Below, piece after piece: positions 35,970 through 45,270 of a DNA stretch of 64,000 nt. The notes beneath the pieces were generated by a model that ran no database searches, had not been told where the DNA came from, and saw only the letters and a program-made list of their open reading frames with translations. The stretch comes from Metarhizobium sp964253915 (GTDB lineage Bacteria; Pseudomonadota; Alphaproteobacteria; Rhizobiales; Rhizobiaceae): contig NZ_CAXUSG020000019.1 of the NCBI RefSeq assembly GCF_964253915.1, positions 3,940-67,939 on the forward strand. Direction: 5' to 3'. Every line of letters starts with the position of its first letter. The stretch's first letter is position 1. The translations under genes and the position numbers were made by a program.

Positions 35970-36695
35970 ATGCCGCATTCTACACCATCGCCAGAGGCCT
36001 GCCTTGCCTACCCCGACCTCAGTTCCAGGCCGAAACATCGCAACTTCCGACGTCACCCACTCGTCGACCGCACGCGCTTGGCGGTTCCATTCGAGAATGT
36101 GATGATCAGCGGGCTGGATATTGCAGATTTCGACTACGCGAGCTGTCGGTCCATCGATAGCGATCTTCCACCAGCCTTCGTTTATACCTATTTCGAGGAA
36201 GAGCTTTTCCTTGAGGATCCCTTCATCACGGCCTTGCCGCCCGAGCAAGCGGTGGTCACCGAAAACGACCTCTACCAAAGCTGTCCTCCCGGCCGCCGGC
36301 TTTCTCAAGTGCTTGAGCGCCACAATATCTGTAACAGAACCTACTTTTTGCAGCGCAGGAGCGACCATGTGTATGGCGCGGTCGGGTTTACTCGGCGCGA
36401 AGCGTTCAACCCCGAGGAAATCGAATATCTCGGCATGATTTCGCAGCCGCTGTATCAAGCCTTTACGAAGCCCGTTATGGACAGGTTTGCCGCTGAAAAT
36501 CTTCGGCTCACTGCCGGCGAACTGGAATGCCTGCGCATGGCCAGCAAGGGCATGACGACAGAAGAGATCTCCGCTGCGACCGGCTTTCAGAAGAATACGA
36601 TTAATACTTATTTCCAACTTGCTTCGAAAAAGCTCGACGCTACAAACCGCTCCCAAGCGATCGCGGAAGCCATTCGACGCCATCTTATCGAGTAG
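35970..36695 (+). CDS. LuxR-type regulator with autoinducer-binding-like domain, copy 1
   Basis: The 241-residue protein has an N-terminal autoinducer-binding-like domain (about residues 20-165; 'PFENVMISGLDIADFDY', 'FLEDPFI') and a C-terminal LuxR helix-turn-helix ('LTAGELECLRMASKGMTTEE', 'NTINTYFQLASKKLDATNRS'). It is a paralogue of the gene at 37373-38107. No LuxI-type synthase is in the window, so it is a LuxR solo or uses another ligand. ATG 35970 lies 13 bases after AGGAG; 35904 is an alternative without a ribosome site. Confidence 0.85.
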   Translation: MPHSTPSPEACLAYPDLSSRPKHRNFRRHPLVDRTRLAVPFENVMISGLDIADFDYASCRSIDSDLPPAFVYTYFEEELFLEDPFITALPPEQAVVTENDLYQSCPPGRRLSQVLERHNICNRTYFLQRRSDHVYGAVGFTRREAFNPEEIEYLGMISQPLYQAFTKPVMDRFAAENLRLTAGELECLRMASKGMTTEEISAATGFQKNTINTYFQLASKKLDATNRSQAIAEAIRRHLIE

Positions 36696-36901
36696 GGCAA
36701 AAGCTCCGCTTCAATAAATTTGCTCAGTTGCTTGCAATCGAAATGTCCTGTTAATGCTCAATTAACTTATCGACCCTATTTTTAAGATCGTCGGTGATCA
36801 ACGCGATCGGTGCTGCATGACGTCAGCCTGACATTCAAATTCGTATTGGGTTTTCTGACCGCAGCCGGCTCTTCAGCCTCACGCGGAGATCAAGGTGCAA
36901 C

Positions 36902-37117
36902 ATGTCCAACGTCATCAATTTCTACGACGCAGAGCGCCAGATCTTGCCCCCCGACCAGGCGACACTCACCTCCATGCGTCTTTTGCGCAACAGCCTACAG
37001 GCATTGCAGCTTGAAATGGACGGGGTCCTCAGCAAGCTGATCGCGGCCAATGAAGCTGCTGATGAGATGGCCGCGCAGGAAAGCGAGCTCGCGCCCAAGA
37101 ATGCCCGTTCTCGATGA
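36902..37117 (+). CDS. Small coiled-coil hypothetical protein
   Basis: The 71-residue product starts after AAGGTG and is strongly helical ('LLRNSLQALQLEMDGVLSKL'), probably a short coiled coil. Its end overlaps the start of the next small gene by 17 bases, so the two are coupled. An inverted repeat GTTAAT-N5-ATTAAC (36750-36766) lies upstream. No family is recognised. Confidence 0.6.
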   Translation: MSNVINFYDAERQILPPDQATLTSMRLLRNSLQALQLEMDGVLSKLIAANEAADEMAAQESELAPKNARSR

Positions 37118-37370
37118 AACCAGCACGCCCTTGCCCTGCCCCAAAATGCACACATCTTCGCGCGACCTGATCAGCAAACTCATCGATGACCTGCTTGCGG
37201 TCGGTTGCGATATGTGTGCTATCGGTGGCGGCTATTGCATCAATGAGCCCCAAGATGAGCCGAGGGCGTCGGCCGTCATGGTTCTACTCGCGGACTTCGG
37301 GCCTAGAACGCATCTTGTGGCGGATTTCAATGCCGAGCTTCGGGCTCGCGGGCTGTTTATCGAAATCTGA
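37101..37370 (+). CDS. Small protein of the uncharacterised 'CAIG' family, copy 2
   Basis: The 89-residue product contains 'LLAVGCDMCAIGGGYCINEP' (about residues 32-51) and 'DFGPRTHLVADFNAELRARG', matching the protein at 26596-26898 in the same order. Cysteines in CxxCAIG and the YC pair may bind a metal. The start overlaps the preceding coiled-coil gene; ATG 37146 is an alternative. It is convergent with the second LuxR gene, 2 bases away. Confidence 0.65.
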   Translation: MPVLDETSTPLPCPKMHTSSRDLISKLIDDLLAVGCDMCAIGGGYCINEPQDEPRASAVMVLLADFGPRTHLVADFNAELRARGLFIEI

Positions 37371-37372
37371 TC

Positions 37373-38107
37373 CTAGTCGATCAGGCGTCTGCGGATCGCC
37401 TCGGCAATCGCCTGCGACCGATTGGCTGCTCCGAGCTTCTTTACCGCGTTCTTGATATAGCTATTGACGGTGTCGCTCTGATAGCCCGTCTGTGTGGCAA
37501 TTTCCTCGCTGGTCAGTCCGAGGCTTGCCTTGGCGAGACAAGCGATTTCGCCCTTCGTCAAGCGCATCTGCTGCGCGGCGAAACGCTCCATAAGCGGCCT
37601 GGTAATTTCCGTGTGGATCCCGCTGGACACCAAAGAGAGAAATTGCAGCTCTTCTGCATCGAAGGGCGTCTCCCGGGTGTAACAGACGGCCCCATATACC
37701 AGATCGTTGCGCATAACCGGGAATAGCGTCCGGTTTCGAATTCCAAAGGATCGAGCCAGATATTCCACGCGTTGTGGCGGAGGGGTCACCGCATAGACCT
37801 CGCTTTCCATAAGGACTCCCTTGCAGTCGCGCGCTGCCAGTGCGAAAGGATCGACCGCGGCAAGCCTGTCAGCGGTGTAGGCATCCACATAGGCGGGAGG
37901 CATGTCGGTATCGACCGATACGCCGCGGCCAAACCGATAGTGATCAACGTCCAGACCACTGATGTAAATGTGGTCGAATGGCACAGCCAATCGAAAACGA
38001 TCGATAATGTTGCTCCGGCCGAAGTGCCGGTGACTGGGAACCGATCGCAAGTCCTGGTATTCGTCCAGTGCATTGGGGCTGGTTGTCGACAGGGGTGTTA
38101 TCGGCAT
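37373..38107 (-). CDS. LuxR-type regulator with autoinducer-binding-like domain, copy 2
   Basis: The 244-residue paralogue of the 35970 gene shares 'DRxRLAVPF', 'ISGLD' and 'YGAV' in the ligand domain and nearly identical C-terminal ends (ATNRSQAIAEAIRRHLIE and AANRSQAIAEAIRRRLID). A TTGAC-TTAG-ATCAA FNR/FixK-type box sits only 14 bases before the start codon, where a bound regulator would block expression. The ligand is unknown and no LuxI is seen. Confidence 0.87.
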   Translation of the reverse strand: MPITPLSTTSPNALDEYQDLRSVPSHRHFGRSNIIDRFRLAVPFDHIYISGLDVDHYRFGRGVSVDTDMPPAYVDAYTADRLAAVDPFALAARDCKGVLMESEVYAVTPPPQRVEYLARSFGIRNRTLFPVMRNDLVYGAVCYTRETPFDAEELQFLSLVSSGIHTEITRPLMERFAAQQMRLTKGEIACLAKASLGLTSEEIATQTGYQSDTVNSYIKNAVKKLGAANRSQAIAEAIRRRLID

Positions 38108-38120
38108 TTGTTTCTCTGAA

Positions 38121-38134
38121 TTGACTTAGATCAA
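38121..38134. promoter_or_regulatory. FNR/FixK-type box at the second LuxR gene
   Basis: TTGAC-TTAG-ATCAA differs from TTGAT-N4-ATCAA at one arm position. Its centre is only 20 bp from the start codon, which fits repression better than class II activation. Confidence 0.5.
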
Positions 38135-38480
38135 CTTTTGGGGTGAAAAAATTTCTCAATGGTTAAACGGGCGCTCTCAATTGTCATTTGAAAACTTCAC
38201 CCCGCCGGATCCTGCCGCTCGAACATAACTGCCGCCGGCGGGAGGAACAGTCTCGCTTCCAGCCAAAAAAATGTCGATCTCGCGACCATAAACACTCCCA
38301 TTCTGCTGCGGTTAACCGTTCTTGAACGCATCTACTCTATTTCTAGGACAATGACCCGCGAACGCGACTGGTCAAAGCTGTTGCTTCCCACGAATCAGGA
38401 CCGGGCTACCTGCGAATGGCGGTCTCCAGCGTGAATTAGTCTCTAAACGAGCGTCGTAGCGCGAGAAACACTCAACTGGA
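38135..38480. other. Intergenic stretch upstream of broken XRE gene
   Basis: No gene is seen. The stretch is AT-richer near 38140-38180 and 38260-38350, consistent with promoters for the LuxR gene (minus) and the XRE gene (plus). Confidence 0.4.
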
Positions 38481-38878
38481 ATGAAAACAGTGGCAAGACA
38501 GCGTGGAAGGGCAAGCGACATTGATCCGGTTGACATCGCTGTCGGCGCCCACATTCGCGCATTGCGCCAGGCTCGAGGAATATCGCAATCGGCCCTTGGA
38601 GCATATCTAGGTGTCACGTTTCAGCAGATCCAGAAATATAAAACGGCAAGAATCGGTTGTCGGCCAGCAATCTGCATCATCTGGCCACACATATGAAGGT
38701 CGGGATCCCAGCGTTTTTTGAGGGTTTGGCATACTACCCAGCCGACACGATCGAGCCTCTCTCCTCCCAGACCTATGAACTGGGGAGACAGTTTGAAACG
38801 ATCAAGGAGCCGTCTGTGCGCAAAGCGGTTGCGACGCTTGTCAGGAGATTGGCCCATCCAGGTTCATCAGATGCCTGA
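38481..38878 (+). pseudogene. XRE-family regulator broken by a one-base deletion
   Basis: The first frame encodes 'VDIAVGAHIRALRQARGISQ' and 'GAYLGVTFQQIQKYK', a typical rhizobial XRE helix-turn-helix. It then derails to a stop. The continuation is in the next frame from about 38640: 'NGKNRLSASNLHHLATHM', then 'VGIPAFFEGL' and a helical tail. Restoring one G between 38639 and 38640 gives the conserved 'QKYENGKNR' junction. It is a recent frameshift or a sequencing error. Confidence 0.8.
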
Positions 38879-39065
38879 TCTCGACGCATCGTCGTTCTCG
38901 GAAATCGTGCTGGGTACGCCCTCGACCGCCAGCCCTGCACGCATCGCCGGTGGCGAAAGCGAACGCCTGAACTCGGGTTTGATCGCGACGATCTTCGCAT
39001 TTTTTGCAATCCTCTTGATGGCAGTCATCGCTTATCCGAGGCCGGGATTTCTGCTTGTCGTCTAG
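38871..39065 (+). CDS. Possible small single-span membrane protein
   Basis: The 64-residue frame starts inside the end of the broken XRE gene. It has a polar first half and a hydrophobic helix near the C-terminus (GLIATIFAFFAILLMAVIAY, about residues 36-55). There is no clear ribosome site. It may be a coupled gene or chance. Confidence 0.35.
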   Translation: MPDLDASSFSEIVLGTPSTASPARIAGGESERLNSGLIATIFAFFAILLMAVIAYPRPGFLLVV

Positions 39066-39280
39066 CCACCGGGGACCAGCGAAAGCCAGACAATTTCGCT
39101 TATCGCGGATGCCGGTGGACAATTTGTCTCGTCCAGCGCGGCCAGCTGGATTGCCGTGGCCTACTCCGAAAACCCACAATTTAGTCAAACCGCCCGACAC
39201 GGCGGGGCATTACTCGTCATCGCAAGCCCGCTTCTTTCCGGCTGCCTATCGTCTCGCCCTACCCTATAGAAAGCAACGCC

Positions 39281-40876
39281 ATGCGCGCATTAGAACGACT
39301 GAGAGTCCAGGCCTCCTATGGAATAATGGGTCTGCTGTGGATCAATTTGCTGCTGCTTGTCGGGCGGCTGGTGTTTCGCGAGGAGAGCTTCGATTGGCCC
39401 GCGACCTTTGCAACCTTCATGATGGTGGCGATGGCCACGGCATGCTGGTTAAATGGTCGCGCCAGTGCGACGACCCGGATCGTCTCCTCGCTGGCACAGG
39501 CCGGTACGGTGGCAATGCTCGTTTACGTCTTTTCGGGATCGCCGCTTCAGATCGACATTCACATGTATTTCTTCGCCTCGCTTGCGATCTGCGCGGCCTG
39601 GGTCGATTGGCGTGCGATTGCCGCTTTCACCGCACTTGTCGCCGTCCATCACCTGGCTCTTTACGTCGCGTTGCCGCTGGCCGTTTTTCCAGGTGAATCG
39701 CACTTCTACCGCGTCGTGCTCCACGCGGTCGTCCTGTTGGTCCAGGCGGGCGCACTAGTCACGATGACGTCGGCCATGGTCAAAGCCTTCCTGACCGCCG
39801 AGCACTCGATCGAGGAAGCGACCAAGTCCCAGAAGCAGGCGCTCGACATGTCCGAGAAGGCACGCGCAGCTGATGCACAGATCCTCGCCCAGCGCCTGGA
39901 ACAGGAAAAGGTCGCTGCGGAAGCCCATCGCGCCGTGACACATGCCGTGGAAAGCCTGCGGCCAGCGCTTACCAAGCTCGCGACCGGAGACCTCACCGTA
40001 CGTATTCATGAACCGCTCGCCGGCCATATGGACGATCTTCGCACGGCGCTCAATGCGTCCATCGAGCAGCTCCAACGCGTCCTTGAACGGGCAAGCCATG
40101 CAGCCAATTCGGTTCGTAGCGGCTCGCGCCAGATCAGCCAGGCGAATGACGAATTGTCGAAGCGCACGGAACGGCAGGCGGCCGGCGTGACCGAAACCGC
40201 GGTCGCCCTAGCGCAGGTCTTGACGACGGTGCGGGAAACCTCCGCGACGGCCGACATTGTAGGCGAGATGGTTGATCAAGCCGCTCGCAGTGCTGAAGAA
40301 TCCGGTGCGGTCGTCACGAGTGCGGTCGAAGCCATGGTAACGATCGAGGCCTCCTCACGCGAGATCGGTCAGATTATCGGCGTCATCGACGAGATCGCTT
40401 TCCAGACGAACCTCCTGGCGCTCAATGCGGGCGTCGAAGCGGCGCGCGCCGGGGAAGCCGGAAAGGGTTTCGCCGTGGTCGCCCAGGAAGTCAGGGAACT
40501 GGCGCAACGCTCTGCCTCGGCGGCCAAGGAAATCAAGGTGCTCGTCAGCAACTCCGCCGATCACGTCAACAATGGTGTCGCGCTGGTCGGCCGTGCCGGT
40601 GATGCGCTCAAACGCATATCGGGCGAGGTCTCTGGAATGTCGGTGCATGTGTCGAAGATCGTGCAGAAGTCGCGGGAGCAGTCGGCCGGGATCCATGAGA
40701 TCGAAACTGCCGTGTCGCAGATTGATCGCGACACCCAGCAAAACGCCGCGATGGTGGAAGAATCCGCTGCTGCGTTGCACTCCGTTGCTGGTGAAGCCCA
40801 GAATCTGGAGCAGCTGATTTCCGGCTTCAAGGTATTCAACGGGACAAATCTAAAACAACAGTACCGCGCCGCGTAA
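39281..40876 (+). CDS. Methyl-accepting chemotaxis protein with polytopic membrane sensor
   Basis: The 531-residue receptor has six hydrophobic N-terminal segments (about residues 10-170) instead of a periplasmic domain. His residues are placed in 'QIDIHMYFFASLAICAAW' and 'ALVAVHHLALY', which might bind haem or a metal. A coiled coil and a full signalling domain (EIAFQTNLLALNAGVEAARA) follow. The C-terminus lacks a CheR pentapeptide. The input is unknown; energy or redox sensing is a guess. Confidence 0.88.
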   Translation: MRALERLRVQASYGIMGLLWINLLLLVGRLVFREESFDWPATFATFMMVAMATACWLNGRASATTRIVSSLAQAGTVAMLVYVFSGSPLQIDIHMYFFASLAICAAWVDWRAIAAFTALVAVHHLALYVALPLAVFPGESHFYRVVLHAVVLLVQAGALVTMTSAMVKAFLTAEHSIEEATKSQKQALDMSEKARAADAQILAQRLEQEKVAAEAHRAVTHAVESLRPALTKLATGDLTVRIHEPLAGHMDDLRTALNASIEQLQRVLERASHAANSVRSGSRQISQANDELSKRTERQAAGVTETAVALAQVLTTVRETSATADIVGEMVDQAARSAEESGAVVTSAVEAMVTIEASSREIGQIIGVIDEIAFQTNLLALNAGVEAARAGEAGKGFAVVAQEVRELAQRSASAAKEIKVLVSNSADHVNNGVALVGRAGDALKRISGEVSGMSVHVSKIVQKSREQSAGIHEIETAVSQIDRDTQQNAAMVEESAAALHSVAGEAQNLEQLISGFKVFNGTNLKQQYRAA

Positions 40877-41138
40877 GCAGGAAAACTGGTCGAGTTTTAC
40901 AATGCCCCTAGCTTCCCATTCGAGTAATGGGAAGCTTATTTGGATCACATCCTGGAACGTTATTACGACGTTAACTTTCTTATCTTATTTTTTTGCCGGC
41001 CCGCTTGACTGGCGAGCTGGAGAGTATGCCCGGAGATCCTCATTGATTTGGCGTTCTGGCATAAACGCCAGTTGCAGATCGTAAGCTGCCACATGATTGC
41101 AAAGAACGATAGGAGACGGCTGCAACCGTCGGGACAAT

Positions 41139-42233
41139 ATGGATCTGGCGCTCTTATCGGTAGGACTATTCAGAGGCATTGCCTATTCTTCGCTGGTAAT
41201 TCTGGCGTATTCCGTGGCCATCAGGATGAGCCGATCCCAGTTTCGCTGCAATCTGCTTGTGGGATGCCTGTTTGGCGTTGTGTCCGTGGCAACACTGACG
41301 GATCCGGTCCATTTTGGTGGTGGCATCTCCTACGACGGACGTGTTGCAGTGCTGGCCCTTTCCTACACGTTCTCCGGCCTGATCGGCTCCACGATCCTTA
41401 TTATCGTCGCTGGCGGCTGTCGCCTGCTGGCTGAGGGCCAGTCTGCTGTCGCGGAAGTCCTCGCCATCGTGGCGACCGTGATGATTGGCTATGCCATCGC
41501 GAGGATGCCTGATCGGAGCTTTTCATGGCGGTTTTCAAGATCGGTGATGCTTGCCCTTACCGCACCTTGGCCCATGGTGATCTCGGTCTGGCGAGGTGGT
41601 TCCGTTCCGTTGTCGGTGTTCCTGGAAACAGCCCTACCCTTCGTCGCCATCAATGCGATCGGCGTTGTACTGCTTTATGACCTGCTCTCTAACGAGCGCA
41701 AACGCTGGGCGCTTTTCCAGGCCTTGGAACGCGATGCGGCGATCGACCCGTTGACGCGCCTCGCGAACCGTCGCGCATTTTTTGCACAGGCCTCGTCGAT
41801 ACTCGAAGGCGCCGTGAGTTCACCGGCAGATTTCGCCGTGCTGATGATCGACATCGACCATTTCAAGATTGTCAACGACACCCATGGCCATGACGTTGGT
41901 GACGACGTTCTCGTAGCGATTGCCCACGCGATCTCGACCTGCATTCGAAAGTCGGATGTGGTTGCACGATTTGGCGGCGAAGAATTTGTAGTGCTCCTGC
42001 CTGGCGCACGAATGGACAGTGCGAAGGTAATAGCGGAACAAATCCGCAAAGCGGTAGAACAAACCAGCGTGCCTGCCGGGTCGAAGGTCGTATCCATTAC
42101 GATCAGCTTGGGAATCGTGGCTGGGAATAGAGAACAGATGACGGTCAAGGCAGCCTTAAAGAGTGCGGATGAAGCGCTCTATGAGGCGAAGCGAAATGGC
42201 AGGAATCGAGTGGAACTGGCAGTTGCCGCGTGA
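41139..42233 (+). CDS. Membrane diguanylate cyclase with 5TM-LYT-type sensor
   Basis: The 364-residue product has five to six N-terminal helices (to about residue 190), including 'GISYDGRVAVLALSYTFSGL' typical of 5TM receptor domains of the LYT type. The GGDEF domain has 'MIDIDHFKIVNDTHGHDVGD' and GGEEF. It should synthesise c-di-GMP. An upstream TTG at 41097 is possible, but ATG 41139 begins at the first helix. Ligand unknown. Confidence 0.9.
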   Translation: MDLALLSVGLFRGIAYSSLVILAYSVAIRMSRSQFRCNLLVGCLFGVVSVATLTDPVHFGGGISYDGRVAVLALSYTFSGLIGSTILIIVAGGCRLLAEGQSAVAEVLAIVATVMIGYAIARMPDRSFSWRFSRSVMLALTAPWPMVISVWRGGSVPLSVFLETALPFVAINAIGVVLLYDLLSNERKRWALFQALERDAAIDPLTRLANRRAFFAQASSILEGAVSSPADFAVLMIDIDHFKIVNDTHGHDVGDDVLVAIAHAISTCIRKSDVVARFGGEEFVVLLPGARMDSAKVIAEQIRKAVEQTSVPAGSKVVSITISLGIVAGNREQMTVKAALKSADEALYEAKRNGRNRVELAVAA

Positions 42234-43054
42234 TGCGGTGAATTGACAGGGAAGCCTGAACAGCAAGAGCGCGACGGTGGGACGCCTTGACCGGCCGTAT
42301 TATGAACTCGAGATTAAGTCGCGTCATCGGCGAGGCGACCGCTATGCGGCTTCGTAACCAGCGCTCGTCAAAGGGTTCGCGCCTGGCCTGACTGTGTGGC
42401 CCGCTAGAAATTCCTGCGAGTTACATGAAGTTGTTTGTCCAGATTCTCGAAGCGACCCAAACAATCTGCACTGATGGAGCAAAGATCGTCGCCTGGATCG
42501 GGCTGGATTTGTCAAACGGGCGTGACTTATACTTCAAAAGGTCTCGCCTCAGCAGAAAGGATGCTGCCGCGTCTTGAGACGCGAAACGGTGTCGTCAGGT
42601 CGAGAAGTGGTGGTTACGGCATGGATTTGGGGCAACTTTTGGCGCGACGAGAAGCCTTCTGCGAGACGGTGCTTAGAGTTTATTCGCGAGCGGCGAAGTG
42701 AAAGCCGCGGGGGATAGCGAACTCGTCGAGATCTTGGAAAGTTACACAAATCTGCTGGCAGAGGTTGTTGAAGCCCTCGACATTGAGATAGCGAGGCGCG
42801 ACAAAGACCAAAGCCAATTCGCCTAGCAGGACATCTGCACGGTTAGCTTACGTCTTTCCGAGACACTTTTTGCAACGACGATATCCGTCTGGCAAGAAAC
42901 CTTATGGGATGGCGGCGACCCATGCCGAAACATCGAATATCGTTCGCCTTACCCCTATATTCGCGTTCGATAATTTGACAAAAGTTACTTCTTTCGGCTT
43001 ACCGTATATGGCAGTCTGCTCCGTAATTTAGCACGATTCCGTGCCGGAGCATAA
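42234..43054. other. Long intergenic stretch with possible gene remnants
   Basis: No clear gene is seen in about 820 bases. One short frame (42698-42826, GTG start) encodes 42 helical residues (VEILESYTNLLAEVVEALDI) that look protein-like and may be the end of a decayed gene. An 88-codon frame before it is not protein-like. The last 100 bases are AT-rich and carry the fixL promoter. Confidence 0.4.
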
Positions 43055-44575
43055 ATGAATTTCAGCAGGGTCGCCAAAGCGAGAGAAAGCATTATCGATT
43101 TTCTTCTCAATCGGTCTCATACACAACGGACAAGCTATCTTGTGGCCGTTGCGGTGACCTGTCTGGCGCTTCTGGTGAGGTTGGGTCTACAGGGATTGCT
43201 CGACGACCGCGTCGTCTTCACGCTCTTTCTTCCAGCCATCCTGATCGCCTCGGTTCTGGGAGGGCTTGGACCGGGCCTGACTTCACTCGCACTGTCTCTC
43301 CTGGGGGCCGCGATCCTTCTTCAAACACACCCCGAGAGGTCTTTCAGCGTCCCCGAAATGGCGGTCTTCGCGCTGGTCGGGGGTTCATTTCTTCTCATCG
43401 GCGAAGTGTTGAGGATCGCGCGTTCAACGATCTCGGAATCGGCTCAGATGCTGTCGGTTCGCGAGGCCCATCTCCGCTCGATCCTCGATACCGTTCTCGA
43501 TGCCACGGTCGTCAGCACGAAAGAGGGTACGATCGTTTCCTTCAATGCCGCCGCGGTAAGACAGTTCGGCTATAGCGAATCCGAAGTCATCGGACAGAAT
43601 CTGCGGATCCTGATGCCCGAACCCTACCGGCATGAACATGATGGTTACATCGACCGTTACCTCGAGACGGGCGAGAAGCGGATCATCGGCGTCGATCGGG
43701 TTGTCATGGGCCGTCGCAAGGACGGGTCCACCTTCCCGATGAAACTTGCCGTAGGTGAGATGCATTCGGCTGGACAAACCTTCTTCACCGGCTTTATCCG
43801 CGACCTGACAGAGCGGGAGGAGTCGGCAGCCCGCCTGCAAGAGATCCAGGGCGAGCTGGCCCGGTTGGCGCGTCTCAACGAAATGGGAGAGATGGCTTCC
43901 ACGCTTGCGCATGAACTGAACCAACCGCTTTCTGCCATCGCAAACTATGTGCATGGCTGTTCGCGGCTGGCACGTGATCTAGACGGCGAGCCCGCCGTAC
44001 GCATGCGTGAGGCGCTCGAGGAGACGTCTAAGCAATCCATGCGAGCCGGGCAGATCATCCGGCATCTGCGAGAGTTTGTTAGCAAGGGGGAGACCGAGAA
44101 GGCCCCGGAGAACATTCTCAACCTCGTTGAGGAGGCCGGGGCTCTGGCATTGGTGGGTTCAAGGGAGCGTGGCGTGTTCACGGTCTTTGATTTCGCTGAA
44201 AATGTCGATCTCGTATTGGTCGACCGGATCCAGATACAACAGGTGCTCATCAACCTGATCCGGAATGCCATCGAGGCAATGCGCGACACGGATCGCAAGG
44301 AGCTCAAGGTCGGTGTCGCGGCAACCGCAAATGGACAGGTCGAGGTCGTCGTCGAGGACACCGGGACCGGAATTCCCGAAGAGATAGCCTCTCAGCTTTT
44401 CACACCATTCGTGACGACGAAACCCGGCGGCATGGGCATTGGCTTGTCGATTTCCAAGCGGATTGTCGAATCTCATGGAGGCGCGATGCACGCGCATGGC
44501 AATACCGCCGGCGGATCGACCTTCCGTTTCACCATACCAGCATATAAGGAGGGACAGGGACATGCCTTCGGATGA
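43055..44575 (+). CDS. fixL: Oxygen-sensing histidine kinase FixL
   Basis: FixL phosphorylates FixJ when its haem loses oxygen. The 506-residue product has an N-terminal four-helix membrane region (about residues 28-120). A haem PAS domain follows, with the ligand His195 in 'RHEHDGYIDRYLETGEKRII'. Next are a HisKA domain with phospho-His286 (ASTLAHELNQPLSAI) and a HATPase domain ('NLIRNAIEAM', 'GGMGIGLSISKRIVESHGG'). The stop overlaps the fixJ start by 14 bases. Confidence 0.95.
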   Translation: MNFSRVAKARESIIDFLLNRSHTQRTSYLVAVAVTCLALLVRLGLQGLLDDRVVFTLFLPAILIASVLGGLGPGLTSLALSLLGAAILLQTHPERSFSVPEMAVFALVGGSFLLIGEVLRIARSTISESAQMLSVREAHLRSILDTVLDATVVSTKEGTIVSFNAAAVRQFGYSESEVIGQNLRILMPEPYRHEHDGYIDRYLETGEKRIIGVDRVVMGRRKDGSTFPMKLAVGEMHSAGQTFFTGFIRDLTEREESAARLQEIQGELARLARLNEMGEMASTLAHELNQPLSAIANYVHGCSRLARDLDGEPAVRMREALEETSKQSMRAGQIIRHLREFVSKGETEKAPENILNLVEEAGALALVGSRERGVFTVFDFAENVDLVLVDRIQIQQVLINLIRNAIEAMRDTDRKELKVGVAATANGQVEVVVEDTGTGIPEEIASQLFTPFVTTKPGGMGIGLSISKRIVESHGGAMHAHGNTAGGSTFRFTIPAYKEGQGHAFG

Positions 44576-45182
44576 TTATACCGTCCACATAGTCGACGAT
44601 GAAGAGGCGGTCCGCAAATCCCTCGCTTTCATGCTGACCATGAACGGGCATGCTGTGCGCGTTCATGAAAGTGCAACCGCCTTCCTCGAGTTCGCGCCCA
44701 ATATAAAGAGCGGTGTGCTGGTCACGGATCTTCGGATGCCGGATATGAGTGGTGTCGAACTGTTGCGGTGTCTCGCGGCCGGCAAGACGATGCTGCCGTC
44801 GATCGTTATCACGGGACACGGCGACGTGCCGATGGCTGTCGATGCGATGAAGGCAGGCGCCGTCGATTTCATAGAAAAGCCTTTCGAGGAATCCGTCTTG
44901 CTGGACGCCCTCGAACGCGCGGCCCTGCAACTGAAGCAAAAACCGGTCGATTCCGAGGATCTGGCTTCCGTGCGGCAACGGTTCGAGCTGTTGTCGGAAC
45001 GCGAAAGACAGGTGCTCAACGCAGTGGTGGCCGGCTTGCCAAACAAGTCGATTGCCTACGATCTCGATATTAGCCCGCGCACCGTCGAAGTGCACCGGGC
45101 CAACGTCATGTCGAAGATGAAGGCGCAAAGTCTTCCCCAACTTGTCCGGATGACGATGGCGGCGGGTTTCGGTCCGAGTTAG
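44562..45182 (+). CDS. fixJ: Response regulator FixJ
   Basis: FixJ activates fixK when phosphorylated by FixL. The 206-residue protein has a receiver domain with phospho-acceptor Asp56 (VLVTDLRMPDMSG), 'VITGHGDVPMAVDAMKAGAV', the conserved 'EKPF' Lys and a C-terminal LuxR-type helix-turn-helix (LSERERQVLNAVVAGLPNKS; SPRTVEVHRANVMSKM). The start at 44562 follows AAGGAGGGA within the fixL end. Confidence 0.96.
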   Translation: MPSDDYTVHIVDDEEAVRKSLAFMLTMNGHAVRVHESATAFLEFAPNIKSGVLVTDLRMPDMSGVELLRCLAAGKTMLPSIVITGHGDVPMAVDAMKAGAVDFIEKPFEESVLLDALERAALQLKQKPVDSEDLASVRQRFELLSERERQVLNAVVAGLPNKSIAYDLDISPRTVEVHRANVMSKMKAQSLPQLVRMTMAAGFGPS

Positions 45183-45270
45183 ATTTGATCCTGCGCAAGG
45201 CGCGGCCTGATCCGATCCATTATTTTCGAACCTTCCAGCGACATCAATCGCGCGAGATTTGGGTTCGAAC

